Position numbers and translations under genes: made by a program
From: JAJFUG01 sp964473155
Lineage (GTDB): Bacteria > Gemmatimonadota > Glassbacteria > GWA2-58-10
DNA length: 64,000 nt
Assembly: GCA_964473155.1 (NCBI GenBank)
Contig: CAYYNT010000008.1
Span: 35,423-99,422, forward strand
Reading direction: 5' to 3'
Shown: one piece after another, positions 1 through 8,906 of the stretch
Layout: the number at the start of each line of letters is the position of its first letter
Numbering within the stretch: the first letter of the stretch is position 1
The notes under the pieces: generated by a model
What the model was told of the DNA's origin: nothing
Databases searched by the model: none
What the model saw: only the letters and a program-made list of their open reading frames with translations

Positions 1-487
1 CCGCAACGAACGTGCGCGCATAGCTGGTGTCGTTGAACCCTGTCAATCCGCCCGGACGAAGACAGATAAGGGTGCGGATATCCGTTATCGCCGTGTCGGA
101 GCGGTTCTCGATCTCCAGGCTCAGGCGTACGGCCATCGATTCGGCCTCAGCCCCGGCGTGGAAAATCACTCCGGGCCGCGGCTCGTAATCGAACCAGGCG
201 CGGCTGGAGTCAGCGTTAAACAGCCAGGGGCTGTCGATCTGCACTGTGCTCGAATGGCTGACATTCGGCAGGCCGACACCCCAGCAGTGCTCCGGTAAAT
301 TGAGCTGAAAACGTTCGGCCGGGTCCCAGGGCGAGCCGATCAACAGGAGGTTTGTTGTCTCCTGCCCAGGATTCCCCGGCAGGCTGGATAACTTTATTCC
401 TGCCGGAGGGACGGGTTTGCTCGCGCCGTTCAGACAACCAAGCCCTGCACAGATTGCAATTGTAATTCCAGCCAGACGTTTTATCAT
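1..487 (-). CDS. Secreted or lipoprotein-like hypothetical protein (partial, C-terminus beyond window edge)
   Basis: The reading frame runs from an ATG at 485-487 on the minus strand to the window edge without a stop, giving about 162 residues of an N-terminal fragment. It begins MIKRLAGITIAICAGLGC, a positively charged start and hydrophobic stretch ending in a Cys, so it is a signal peptide and possibly a lipoprotein; the position -3 to the Cys is Gly rather than the usual Leu, which makes lipidation uncertain. A GGGGAGAG purine stretch lies just upstream of the ATG. The mature part looks like beta-sandwich sequence (alternating hydrophobic residues, motif LSLEIENRSDTAITDI). I do not recognise the family. 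It is divergent from the transglutaminase-like gene at 673. Confidence 0.7.
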   Translation of the reverse strand, partial: MIKRLAGITIAICAGLGCLNGASKPVPPAGIKLSSLPGNPGQETTNLLLIGSPWDPAERFQLNLPEHCWGVGLPNVSHSSTVQIDSPWLFNADSSRAWFDYEPRPGVIFHAGAEAESMAVRLSLEIENRSDTAITDIRTLICLRPGGLTGFNDTSYARTFVA

Positions 488-582
488 TCTCTCCCCTGGG
501 CGGCGGTTTCAGAATTGTGGAACAAACAGGCCTGTTTATTGCAATCAATCAAAAATCACAATCTTGGATTGGATACAACGCC

Positions 583-609
583 TTGAAACCTAATATCCTA
601 TAGTATAAA
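583..609 (+). promoter_or_regulatory. Possible sigma70-type promoter of the transglutaminase-like gene
   Basis: TTGAAA (583-588) and TATAAA (604-609) are separated by 15 bases in an AT-rich stretch upstream of the ATG at 673. The spacing is short of the optimal 17. The call rests on consensus match and position only. Confidence 0.3.
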
Positions 610-672
610 ATCAAGATGCTCGCTTCTCATTTCCGTAAAGACAGGCTGCACATTTGAGAAAACGGAGGGAAA

Positions 673-2463
673 ATGCGTCTTAAAGGGAAGCTGTCCGGAC
701 CGCTGGCGTTATGCGCCTTTCTGAGCATTCTTTTAGCCGGAATATCGCAGGCAGGCGAGCTGAAGACATTCAGCCGCGAGATAACCGCGCAGGACGATGA
801 ATACACGATCGAGGTGGGCGGCCTGCTCGACCCGGAAAACGTTGAGATTGTGATCGAAAACCTGGGTGACGCCCCGGTGGCCGATCCGCGGATCAGCATC
901 AACGGCCTGTACGACTGGTATGACGTCAAGTCGATTGCCGCGGAAATCACCCGCGGCTGCACCACGGATGAGGAAAAGGCTCTGGCGGTATGGGAATGGA
1001 TACTCTGGAAACGTTTCCAGCGCTCTCCCATGGATAACAGCACGGCCAATGTAGTCCGGGACCAGAACGGTTACGGTTACGGAATCTGCGGCCACAGCGC
1101 GGCCTGGCTCAAGCAGCTCTGCCTGGCGGCGGGCGTTCAGGCCCGGGTTTATGAAATATGGGGGCATACGGTTAACGAGGTGTTCTGGGACGGCAAGTGG
1201 CATTTCCTGGACAGCAACGTAAAAGTGTACTATCTGGGGCGTGACAACCGCACCCTGGCCAGCATGGCGGAGCTGGAGAAAGACCCCTGGCTGATCCAGC
1301 GCACGATCCACCCGCGCGACCCCTGGGTCCGTCAGGATGATCCTCCGGGACGGAATGAGGAGTTTGTGCGCTATATCACGACCGCCAAGGATAATTACGT
1401 GGATGACAGTTATGACAAGGAAATATCGAAAAACTACACCATGGCCTGGACGCTTAAACCGGGAATGAAACTGACCCGCTGGTGGACCCCTAAACTGGGC
1501 AAGTTCGAGGGCCTGAAAGAGCGTGCGCAGGAGCCGATCCGCTACGCCAACGGCCAGATTGTCTGGGAGCCGGACCTTTCAAAGATCGACATGCTGGCCT
1601 ATATCGACACGATAGACAATGTTACCACCAGGTGGCACAATGGCGGAAAAGGTCCGGCGATACAGGTCAGGTACCCGCAGGATGAACAGTACAGCCGTCC
1701 CTCGCGCGCCGGCCTGCCCATTGAGAGCGCCTGGCCGGTGGTGGGGGGACGGTTCGCCTGCACGCTGGTCAAGGAAAGCGGCTGCTCGGTCTCCATGTTC
1801 TACGGTCAGCCGGAATGGGAAGAATCCAACCTGTACAGCTATCGCTGGGGCAGCGGCAGCGAAACCAATTCGTTTAACCTGGATTACTATATCACCAATG
1901 CAGCGCCGGTTTATGACTACACAATCGGTTTCACCATGATGGGCAACGGACGGGGCAAAACTCCCCGTCAGGCCGGCGTGGACTGGTTCCGCTCCGAGAG
2001 CGACCTTCAGGTGGGGCCATACAGCATCCCGGCCCTCAAGCTCGGGAAAAACGTAATCCGGTATCACGATTCGAGCGCCGGGATAAAAAAGGTGCGGATT
2101 ACGCATGTCTGGCGCGAGAAGGATGACAACCATGCCCCGTCGAAAGTGAGCGCGGCCCTTTCGCCCAAAGAGGTCAAATCCCTCTCTCCGGTGCTGGAAT
2201 GGCAGCCCGCCACGGACCCGGACCCGGGTGACAGCGTGACAGATTACCAGGTGATGGTAAGCCTGAGGCCCGACTGCCGCTGGCCGCTGTCGAATTCGGT
2301 CTACCGGAATATCGGCTCGGCCAAAACGAGCTGGACGGTTCCGGCCAGTTTCCTGAATCCGGGAACGGCTTATTACTGGAAAGTACGGGCACGCGACAGC
2401 AAGGGCGTGATCGGCGACTGGAGCGAGGTGTTTTCATTCAGCACTGCGGCCAAAGCCAAGTAA
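673..2463 (+). CDS. Secreted transglutaminase-like protein with C-terminal fibronectin-III-like domain
   Basis: 596 residues. The start is well supported by GGAGGG three bases before the ATG. A signal peptide covers about residues 1-27 (cleavage near SQA-GEL). The central part is a transglutaminase-like (papain-fold) core with a complete catalytic triad: Cys139 in YGICGHSAAW, His165 in WGHTVNEVFWDG and Asp180 in WHFLDSN. The C-terminal ~100 residues (ATDPDPGD, GTAYYWKVRARDSKG) match a fibronectin-III fold. Such secreted proteins can be proteases, peptide N-glycanase-like enzymes or cross-linkers; the substrate cannot be read from sequence. A second transglutaminase-like protein lies at 7797-8906, but the two are only distantly alike. 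A strong terminator follows at 2520. Confidence 0.8.
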   Translation: MRLKGKLSGPLALCAFLSILLAGISQAGELKTFSREITAQDDEYTIEVGGLLDPENVEIVIENLGDAPVADPRISINGLYDWYDVKSIAAEITRGCTTDEEKALAVWEWILWKRFQRSPMDNSTANVVRDQNGYGYGICGHSAAWLKQLCLAAGVQARVYEIWGHTVNEVFWDGKWHFLDSNVKVYYLGRDNRTLASMAELEKDPWLIQRTIHPRDPWVRQDDPPGRNEEFVRYITTAKDNYVDDSYDKEISKNYTMAWTLKPGMKLTRWWTPKLGKFEGLKERAQEPIRYANGQIVWEPDLSKIDMLAYIDTIDNVTTRWHNGGKGPAIQVRYPQDEQYSRPSRAGLPIESAWPVVGGRFACTLVKESGCSVSMFYGQPEWEESNLYSYRWGSGSETNSFNLDYYITNAAPVYDYTIGFTMMGNGRGKTPRQAGVDWFRSESDLQVGPYSIPALKLGKNVIRYHDSSAGIKKVRITHVWREKDDNHAPSKVSAALSPKEVKSLSPVLEWQPATDPDPGDSVTDYQVMVSLRPDCRWPLSNSVYRNIGSAKTSWTVPASFLNPGTAYYWKVRARDSKGVIGDWSEVFSFSTAAKAK

Positions 2464-2495
2464 ACTCTCAGACGGTAAGATCGCATAATGATGAA

Positions 2496-2720
2496 GGGGG
2501 CTGTCCCAAAAGTCCCGACACAGGGCTATCCTGAAAGAGGATGGCCCTGTTTTTTTTGTTGTGTGATTTAAGAGTTTTTAACGATTGATTGACCTTATTA
2601 GCAGGCTATAACGGGGGATAATTGTGTGGATTTCCCCCATTTCATCAAGTTGTGGGCAATGGCAGCCAAGCCATATTCGATGTTTACTTTTCCAATTTAT
2701 CATCGCATTTTTTCTCGTAG
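2496..2720 (-). mobile_element. Remnant of an IS1182-like insertion sequence (transposase C-terminus plus terminal repeat)
   Basis: On the minus strand, the frame ending at the stop 2598-2600 reads ...YGLAAIAHNLMKWGKS..., the characteristic C-terminal motif of IS1182-type transposases. Upstream of it (about 2690 and beyond) the same frame is broken by stops, so only a scrap of the transposase remains. Beyond the stop, GGGGGCTGTCCCAAAAGTCC at 2496-2515 resembles the terminal inverted repeat common in this IS family. The other end is not visible, and 2720-2890 shows nothing I can identify. The element is dead and lies between two unrelated genes. Confidence 0.6.
2520..2557 (+). terminator. Rho-independent terminator
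   Basis: ACAGGGCTATCCT and AGGATGGCCCTGT form a 13-bp stem (one G-U pair) with a GAAAG-type loop, followed directly by eight T on the plus strand. It would end transcription of the transglutaminase-like gene. It may have come with the IS end it overlaps, since IS1182-like termini often carry such a hairpin. Confidence 0.75.
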
Positions 2721-2890
2721 AATTCATTCCCCCAAGTTTTTGATATTACGCTGCCCTGCGCTGCTATACCGGAACCAGCTTACCCCTGATAGATCCGGCC
2801 CAATTCGAGGTGTTCTAAGGGATTCCGAGCGAGCCTCTCCTTGGATTCGGACAAGAAAAATACGCGAACGCCCTTGGATTGCGCATCGCC

Positions 2891-3862
2891 TTATTCCCCG
2901 CCTTTCTTCATCTCCTCCACCGTCTCATAGCCCAGTTCGCGCTGGACTTTCCGCACCTCGGCGAGCACGTCCTCATCGCTCACGAACGGCTTGTAAACCA
3001 GGCAGGTGCGGAATGTGTACTCCTGGTTCGGCCGGTAGTCCTTCCGCGGGATGAGCCACTCGAAATCCCAGGCCGGGCTGTGGCAGCCCGGAATAAGGCT
3101 CTCGCCCCCGCCCTCGGGCGAAAGGTAAAAACGCAGCCAGCGCGGTCTGTCGAACACGAAAATCAGGACCATCTTGCCCAGGCGGCCGTAGTAAAACGGC
3201 TCATCGAACCTTTTCTCATAACGCTGGTACCAGTGGAATCGCGGGTCATCGGTCTGCGGCCAGACCTCCAGCTCGGAGTCTTTCAGGTACGACGGCGCAA
3301 TGGAGGAACCCGGCCCGCCGTGCTTTTCCGGGACCCAGCGCTCCCACTGCCCGCCGGAGAGGAAATGTATCCGGCTGTCCTCCGGGCTGTTCATGTAGCA
3401 GTTGTAGGACACCTGGCGCTCGTTCCCCTCCGCGGGCCGGGTGGCGATAAAGTCGATCATGTCGCAGACTGTCAGCTCGGTGTCCAGGTAATACGGACTG
3501 CGCGCCCGGTAAACCAGACTGGCCCGGACTGGGTGGTCCCCGGTAGGCTCGCGCTTGAGGACACTGGTCGAGTCATCCACATATTCGAGCACGGTGTTGT
3601 CCTTGCCGCGGAACTCGCCGGTGAGCATGCCGGAGGACAGGTTTTTGAAGATGCTGAAATGGTGCTGGATCGAGCTCATGGCCCAGAGACCGGGCCGCAC
3701 CCGGTGGCCCGCGCCATCGCCCACTATCGCCTCGATCTCTCCCGCGCGGATAAGCTGGCAGTGCATGGGCGGGCAGGGCTGCGGGAAGACCGGCCCCGCG
3801 CAGAAAACAGCTGCTGCCAGGAGCAGCAGACTCATTTGATTAAGTGTCTTACGGCCTGTCAT
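2891..3862 (-). CDS. Secreted protein of unknown function
   Basis: 323 residues from the ATG at 3860-3862, chosen because AGGAG lies seven bases upstream and the product then begins with a clean signal peptide (MTGRKTLNQMSLLLLAAAVFCAG...). A frame open further upstream would give a 93-residue extension that crosses a palindromic repeat and has no coding character. The mature protein is rich in Trp, Tyr and acidic residues and reads like a beta-sandwich (WAMSSIQHHFSIFKNLSSG, WLRFYLSPEGGGE). It ends in a charged helix (EDVLAEVRKVQRELGYETVE). I do not recognise a catalytic motif. Neighbours on the same strand are secreted, including the toroid lyase-like gene, which suggests an extracellular or periplasmic role. 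Confidence 0.7.
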   Translation of the reverse strand: MTGRKTLNQMSLLLLAAAVFCAGPVFPQPCPPMHCQLIRAGEIEAIVGDGAGHRVRPGLWAMSSIQHHFSIFKNLSSGMLTGEFRGKDNTVLEYVDDSTSVLKREPTGDHPVRASLVYRARSPYYLDTELTVCDMIDFIATRPAEGNERQVSYNCYMNSPEDSRIHFLSGGQWERWVPEKHGGPGSSIAPSYLKDSELEVWPQTDDPRFHWYQRYEKRFDEPFYYGRLGKMVLIFVFDRPRWLRFYLSPEGGGESLIPGCHSPAWDFEWLIPRKDYRPNQEYTFRTCLVYKPFVSDEDVLAEVRKVQRELGYETVEEMKKGGE

Positions 3863-4014
3863 GACAGACTCCTTTGCGTTGCAAGATGGTTTCCCGTCCC
3901 CTGTTGTCCGGAGAAAGATAACTCTTTTTTTCTGGAGCATTACTTTATTGTAATTGCATATTATGTTTACGGTCAGGCAATGAAATAGTAAGTGTTTCCA
4001 TCGTAAGGTGTTCC

Positions 4015-4042
4015 GTCGGGGCGACCGGCCGGTCGCCCCGAC
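4015..4042. repeat. Perfect 28-bp GC-rich palindrome (REP-like), within a 324-bp gene-free stretch
   Basis: GTCGGGGCGACCGG is followed immediately by its exact reverse complement, then by A6. It lies between the secreted unknown (ending upstream at 3862) and the lyase-like gene (4187). A similar element with GGGGCACGG core arms is at 27298-27321. Such perfect GGGGC...GCCCC palindromes are dispersed, REP-like intergenic repeats in many high-GC genomes. The rest of 3863-4186 shows no gene. Confidence 0.75.
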
Positions 4043-4186
4043 AAAAAACAAACCGTTGCCAGCCATGCAGACCCTGATCCGAGATTGCTCCCAGCGGTGA
4101 TCCGGTTTTGTAGTGTCCGGATCGTGACGCATAAAACTCAATCCCTGGTTAAACCAGGTTACTGAATCTTCTCCGGTTGTTCCGCC

Positions 4187-5986
4187 TCAATCCGTTTCTA
4201 TCCGTATCTCCACCCAGCGTTTGTCCTCAACCAGCGGCAGGCTGAGCACTCCCACCGCCGCAGATATATTTTTCGGCACCCGGATTTCGCCATAGGGATT
4301 GTACGTGTAATAGGGCCAGACAAACGAGGAACCCTCCGGCATTGAAAGTTTCCAGCCTCCATATGCGAGACGGCCCGGTCCGTTCAGGCTGCGGGGAGTC
4401 TCATCCAGGGTGAAACTGCCGCCATCGCGGGCCAGAACAGTCCCGGCACGCAGGACCAGCGGCAGATTGAGCTGGGCCGTGTCGCCGGGCCGGTCGTATG
4501 CTCTTTCGGAACAGGCCCGGATAAGAGCGGTGCAGGAATCGGGGTAGAGGATAGTCAGCCGCAGGCTGAAACCCTCGTGGGCCACGCAGAGCGTGTCGCT
4601 CTCTCCGGCCCCGCGGATCAGGGCCTCGAGCGGCAGACAGTCGTGGCTGCCATCCGCCCGCCGCAAGCTGAAAGTGGCCAGCTCGGGCTGGCCTTTCGAG
4701 TTGCCCCCGCCGATTATGTGCCCGGCCCTGGCATTCCAGAGGCTGATCGGGACAATCCGGTCGAGATAGAACTGGCTGAGCGGCCGCCCCGGACTGACCA
4801 GCGCGCTCATCGAATGGACCCAGGGACCCTGCTTGCGCGCCACTGCCGGACGGTCGAGGCGGTGGCTGTACCTGTCAAGCTGCTGGGGGATTGGGGCCTC
4901 AGGCCCGTCCACATGGTAGTGGGCGTCCTGCGCGATCCGTCCCAGGGCTTCCAGGCCGAGAGCTTCTATCGGGTTGCCACCATCGCCCAGCGCGGCCAGC
5001 AGCTTGAAACGGGCGTAACGGCGTCCGTCCGGGAAATTGCTGAAAGTGAACAGCCCGTAGGAGGCCTGCGGTTCAAAGTGGCCACGGTTGCGCTGGTCCA
5101 CGGTTGGGATATCCACGCCGTCCGGGGTGCACCAGTGGGTGTGGAAACCGGTGCTCAGGCGGCAGGCGCGCAGGACCTCCGGGTCTCCGGTGTAGTGCAG
5201 GTACAGCCCGGCCACCGAGGCGTTGAGATAGTCGTAGTTCATCGTGGGACCGTCATGCTCCTCCCAGTAACCGCCCGGCTGTATCTCGGCGATGAACTTG
5301 CGCAGCGCAGGCTCGGTTATCTCCACCCACTCCGGCTGGTTGAGCAGCCTGCCCAGCCGCCACACGGTCGAGGTGCGCAGGCCCATATGGTTGGGGGAAA
5401 AACCCAGGAAAGGCGAGGTATAGCGCGGGCGGTCGATCTTGGGGATCACCTCACGCTCCAGTATGGCCTTGCCGGCCCGGAGCAGCGCCTCGCTCCAAGT
5501 TTTTTTACGTTTCGCGTCGAGATGTTTCTCCAGCAGGCCATAGGCCTCGCCCCAGCAATAGATTGTCCGGTGCGCGTCAAGGGCGTCGGCGGGACGGCCA
5601 TTGACCGTGGGCCGCACCTCTCCATCCGTTCCCACAATCGAGGCCAGGTAATCGCCCGCCTTGAGCGCCATTTCCAGGACTTTCCGGCTGCCCTTGTCCG
5701 GGTTGGCGGGATTCTCCGTCACGTAAAGCAGGGCCGGGGCATAGATGAACTGCATCCAGGTGATCCGCCATCCGCTTTCCGCGCTTCCACCAGCGGGCAG
5801 AGCGCTCCGGAAACGGCCATCCGCGGCCTGCAAGCCGGCCTGGAGGGCGACGCTCCTGCACAGGACCTCGTAATAAAGGTCCGGCAACCTTTCGCTGCGC
5901 CAGCGGGGATGGCTGTCTAAAGTCGCCGCGGAAACGGCCGTAGTCCACAGGAGCAGCAGAAACAACACCCGGCCCGGTTTTTTCAT
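4187..5986 (-). CDS. Secreted alpha/alpha-toroid protein, polysaccharide-lyase-like
   Basis: 599 residues with a signal peptide (MKKPGRVLFLLLLWTTAVSA). Residues of about 30-420 have the helix-rich pattern of an (alpha/alpha) toroid, with the motif GGYWEEHDGPTMNYDY and conserved Trp/His/Tyr patches typical of alginate-lyase- and heparinase-type barrels. The last ~150 residues are beta-rich (VWPYYTYNPYGEIRVP), like the anti-parallel sandwich that follows such barrels. The likely role is cleavage of an acidic polysaccharide, but the exact PL or GH family is not assignable by eye, and a non-enzymatic homologue is possible. It is on the same strand as the unknown at 2891-3862, separated by 324 bp that contain a palindrome, so they are probably separate transcripts. 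Confidence 0.6.
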   Translation of the reverse strand: MKKPGRVLFLLLLWTTAVSAATLDSHPRWRSERLPDLYYEVLCRSVALQAGLQAADGRFRSALPAGGSAESGWRITWMQFIYAPALLYVTENPANPDKGSRKVLEMALKAGDYLASIVGTDGEVRPTVNGRPADALDAHRTIYCWGEAYGLLEKHLDAKRKKTWSEALLRAGKAILEREVIPKIDRPRYTSPFLGFSPNHMGLRTSTVWRLGRLLNQPEWVEITEPALRKFIAEIQPGGYWEEHDGPTMNYDYLNASVAGLYLHYTGDPEVLRACRLSTGFHTHWCTPDGVDIPTVDQRNRGHFEPQASYGLFTFSNFPDGRRYARFKLLAALGDGGNPIEALGLEALGRIAQDAHYHVDGPEAPIPQQLDRYSHRLDRPAVARKQGPWVHSMSALVSPGRPLSQFYLDRIVPISLWNARAGHIIGGGNSKGQPELATFSLRRADGSHDCLPLEALIRGAGESDTLCVAHEGFSLRLTILYPDSCTALIRACSERAYDRPGDTAQLNLPLVLRAGTVLARDGGSFTLDETPRSLNGPGRLAYGGWKLSMPEGSSFVWPYYTYNPYGEIRVPKNISAAVGVLSLPLVEDKRWVEIRIETD

Positions 5987-6759
5987 TCAGTCCTCCGGTA
6001 TGAGTTGACATTCGCCTGACAATTTTATCAATAATAGCATACTGGCTTGAATCTTATCAATAATGTTTGAGACTCTCCGCTGTCAGGGGAATTTTATAGC
6101 GATCATTGTATTTTATGTTTGTTATAACTGCTTTATCTGCTTTCGTTTTGGCGAAAGCAGCAAAGCCAGCGGGGCCGCACAACTCGTCCGGGCCACGCCT
6201 GTTTTTCTGACTTAAGCGTGTTCGGAGCAGATATTCGCTCCATCTTTGCCGGGCGGCGCTGGCGCGCAATGCCGCCGGCCTGTTGAGCTTCAACAGGCCT
6301 TGGCGTTAACAGTTCTTTTACACGCTGCCCATGTTGCAGGCTCGGACAGGCGCGGCCCCATCAACAACCGCGGCCTGGCAGCCGCTTGAAGGTTTATAAA
6401 GACGGTCTTTTCCCAGGGCGGCCCAACGGGCCGCTCCGGGGCCGTACTGTCCGAGCCGTGACGAGGGAGCGGAGCAGAGGCTCCGCGCACACCGGAAACT
6501 GAAAAAGATACAAGGCCGGGCGGGCCATTGCGCGTCAGCGCCGCCCCGCAACCAGGGCAGCGTGAAAAAGGGCCGCGCACACCCAAGCTTACTGTTCCAA
6601 CACAGCCGATGCGAGTTTACGGCCCCCAGCGTCTTTTGGTCCTTTTCCACAAGACGGAAAAGGACATGAAATCCCTGTCCTGAAAAGCCTGGTCTCTCTG
6701 ATTAGCTTGCAGGTCAATAATCAACGCGTATTACTCCGCTTTTCCTCTGAAAGTTATGA
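5987..6759. other. Long gene-poor intergenic region with stem-loops
   Basis: About 770 bases between the divergent lyase-like gene and the MBL-fold gene. Open frames here lack a ribosome site or any recognisable protein. Direct inspection shows stem-loops: GGCCTGTTGA-GCT-TCAACAGGCC (6277-6299), a GCGGCCC/GGGCCGC dyad near 6420-6436, and GTCCTTTTCC...GGAAAAGGAC (6639-6665, 10-bp stem, 7-base loop). Composition shifts from AT-rich (6000-6130) to GC-rich (6140-6600). It could be a decayed gene, a structured RNA or a non-autonomous element; I cannot decide. Confidence 0.45.
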
Positions 6760-6796
6760 TTGAGACTTGCGCATCTGACAGATACTATTATGTCAG
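6760..6796 (+). promoter_or_regulatory. Sigma70-type promoter with overlapping dyad operator
   Basis: TTGAGA (6760-6765), a 17-base spacer, then TACTAT (6783-6788), placed about 50 bases before the ATG of the MBL-fold gene. A dyad CTGACA-N10-TGTCAG (6775-6780 and 6791-6796) straddles the -10 box symmetrically, as a repressor operator would. Confidence 0.5.
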
Positions 6797-6841
6797 TACG
6801 CAAATCTTGAGGTGAATCTGACCCTGGAACCGGAGAACATA

Positions 6842-7702
6842 ATGAACTATCTCGCCCGCAGTGCTTTAATCCTCTTGTTGAGCTTTCCTGCCACAATGCA
6901 GGCACAGGCGGTTCAGTCCGGCCTGCCGCCGTCCAGGCAGATCATCGGGGAAATACGATCACATCACGAGGGCCTGGCCGCGTGGTGGACAGGCCATAAC
7001 GGCTGGCTGATCAAGTCGGACAGCGTGCTGATCGGCAACGACCTGGTGCTCGAGGCGGCCGAGCGGTTGCAGCAATCACCCGTGACCACCGCGGAACTGG
7101 CCGGTGAACTCGACATTTCGTTCGTGGGCCACGAGCATGGAGACCATTTCAACGATGAGGTCGCGAGGGTGCTTATCGAGCGTTCGGACTGCCTGTTTGT
7201 CGTTCCGAAAAGCTGCCTGGACAAGGCGCGCAGGCTCGGGATGCCTGAAAGCCGTATCAAAGTGGCCACTCCCGGGGAACCCTTCGAGATAAAGGGCGTA
7301 CGGGTAATGCCCCTGCACGCGCTCCACGGACACAAGCAGTTTTCAATCCACAAGGGAGCCACTTTCGAGGACTGCGGCTACCTGATCACCATGGGCGGAA
7401 AAACCTTTCTTCAGCCCGGCGACACTTTTCTGCTTCAGGAGCACCTTGAACTGAAAGACACTGTGGATGTGCTTTTCATATCCCCGACCGAGCACAACAT
7501 GCATATCCAGCAGTCGGTCATACTGATAAACCAGCTCGAACCGGCCTATATCCTGCCACAGCACCGCGACACTTATCGCCAGACGCCGGAGAACCGCTAC
7601 TGGACCAACGGGTACGCCGATGAGGTCAGGACCTTTCTTTCACGCAGCCTTCAGGCACGTTATCATGTGCTGGAACAGGGGGAACGGCTGATAATAAGAT
7701 AA
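6842..7702 (+). CDS. Secreted metallo-beta-lactamase-fold hydrolase
   Basis: 286 residues from the ATG at 6842, chosen because GGAG sits eight bases upstream and the product then starts with a clean signal peptide (MNYLARSALILLLSFPATMQAQA). The MBL zinc motif is complete: H97-E-H99-G-D101-H102 (HxHxDH), Asp194 in QPGDT and His241 in LPQHRDTY. Overall it resembles the UlaG / YtnP-like group of small MBL-fold proteins, here exported. The substrate is unknown; lactone or phosphodiester hydrolysis are possible for this fold. It is monocistronic, with its own promoter upstream and an 11-bp-stem terminator downstream. Confidence 0.8.
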   Translation: MNYLARSALILLLSFPATMQAQAVQSGLPPSRQIIGEIRSHHEGLAAWWTGHNGWLIKSDSVLIGNDLVLEAAERLQQSPVTTAELAGELDISFVGHEHGDHFNDEVARVLIERSDCLFVVPKSCLDKARRLGMPESRIKVATPGEPFEIKGVRVMPLHALHGHKQFSIHKGATFEDCGYLITMGGKTFLQPGDTFLLQEHLELKDTVDVLFISPTEHNMHIQQSVILINQLEPAYILPQHRDTYRQTPENRYWTNGYADEVRTFLSRSLQARYHVLEQGERLIIR

Positions 7703-7740
7703 GCCGAGGTCGCGTAGAAAACAGCGCGGGAAACGGCCCT

Positions 7741-7774
7741 GCCGCCGGAAGACCTCTGAAAGACTTCCGGCGGC
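7741..7774. terminator. Terminator between convergent genes
   Basis: GCCGCCGGAAG and CTTCCGGCGGC form a perfect 11-bp stem with a 12-base loop, followed by TTTATG on the plus strand. It sits between the MBL-fold gene (plus) and the transglutaminase-like gene (minus), which converge here, and may serve both. Confidence 0.65.
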
Positions 7775-7796
7775 TTTATGCTGGTTGACTTGAGTT

Positions 7797-8906
7797 TTAC
7801 TTCTTTTTTTCACGGATCACAAGCCGGTGCTCCGGCCCGGCCACCCCGGCCAGGTTCATGGAGCGCAGAATCCAGGTTTCTTCCGGCTTCGAAAGCGCCA
7901 GGTTGAAACTGTCCGCCACCGCCTCCCAGCCGCCGCCCTCGCGTTTCATCTGGTATTCTTTCAGGTTCGGAGTGCATGACTCGATCTTAACCATAGCTCT
8001 TTCCCTCTGTATCCGCACTTTCACGGCCAGCACGTTGGGCGTCCAGTAGATCGCGCCCCGGTCGGCCACCCGCTTGAAATTACCCGAGTCGTAAGCCCAG
8101 TGTTTCTGTCCGCCCCTGTACCAGGTGTGGTTGCGGAAAAAATCATCGTCATACACCACCTCCAGCGGAGAAACCCCCTTCGCCCCGGCTGAAAAGCGGT
8201 CGGTCTGCCAGAACCAGCTCACGAATGCGTACGCCCTGGACGTCAGCCCCCACTGGTCGAATTTCCCGGCCGGGACAGGCGTCCGCTCCAGGCCCTGGAC
8301 CCGGCTGACCCCTGAGGCGTCACCAGTCCGCCCGGCCTCGCTGATTTCGAGCGCGGAAAGCGGGACGCCGTCCTTCTCGAAATGCGAGTCATACTCGGCG
8401 TCTATCATCACCCATTTGCACAGGCTGTTGCACCAGACCTCGTTCGAGCCGTGCGAGCCGGTCAGATCTGGGCGGTCGCCGGCCGGCCCGGACAGCACGC
8501 TGCGGGTCACCCAGCCCATGGCGTTCAGCACGGCATGCTGGGCGGCCTCGAAATGGCCGCAACTGTAACGTCCGCCTTTCGGCCCCTCTTCCAGTATCTT
8601 CAGGGCATCTTCATCGTTTGCCGCGGGACGTGTCCGGTCGATCACAATGCGACTGTTGAGCCAGTGGCGCAGAAGGAGCAGTTTTCTGAACTCGTCGCTT
8701 TCGCCCCGCACCACCTCGTCAAGCCCGTAACGCGCGGCAAGGCCCTGAAACAGCGGTGACCGGAGGTCCTCCGGGGCGCTGAATACGGTATTGGGGCGAT
8801 ATTCCGGATTGGGAGACTGAACAACCTCGTATTCCGCTCCGGAGACGCGCGCGCCAGCGCACAGCATGATAATCAGCCCGGTGAATGCAGCCCGGAAGAC
8901 AGGCAT
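7797..8906 (-). CDS. Secreted transglutaminase-like protein
   Basis: 369 residues from the ATG at 8904-8906, preferred over an in-frame upstream start because GGGAGG lies directly upstream and the protein then begins with a signal peptide (MPVFRAAFTGLIIMLCAGARVSGA). The transglutaminase-like core shows Cys116 in GGRYSCGHFEAAQH, His152 in GSHGSNEVW and Asp169 in WVMIDAEYD, the Cys-His-Asp triad. The C-terminal third is beta-rich and ends in a basic tail. It converges on the MBL-fold gene and is divergent from the large sensor kinase. Its role is unknown; it shares only the core fold with the protein at 673. Confidence 0.75.
   Translation of the reverse strand: MPVFRAAFTGLIIMLCAGARVSGAEYEVVQSPNPEYRPNTVFSAPEDLRSPLFQGLAARYGLDEVVRGESDEFRKLLLLRHWLNSRIVIDRTRPAANDEDALKILEEGPKGGRYSCGHFEAAQHAVLNAMGWVTRSVLSGPAGDRPDLTGSHGSNEVWCNSLCKWVMIDAEYDSHFEKDGVPLSALEISEAGRTGDASGVSRVQGLERTPVPAGKFDQWGLTSRAYAFVSWFWQTDRFSAGAKGVSPLEVVYDDDFFRNHTWYRGGQKHWAYDSGNFKRVADRGAIYWTPNVLAVKVRIQRERAMVKIESCTPNLKEYQMKREGGGWEAVADSFNLALSKPEETWILRSMNLAGVAGPEHRLVIREKKK

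Noticed and set aside
6057..6650. Short open frames of 78-110 residues on the minus strand
   Set aside because: They overlap one another in different frames, have no ribosome sites, and their Ala/Arg/Ser/Pro-rich translations resemble no protein I know.
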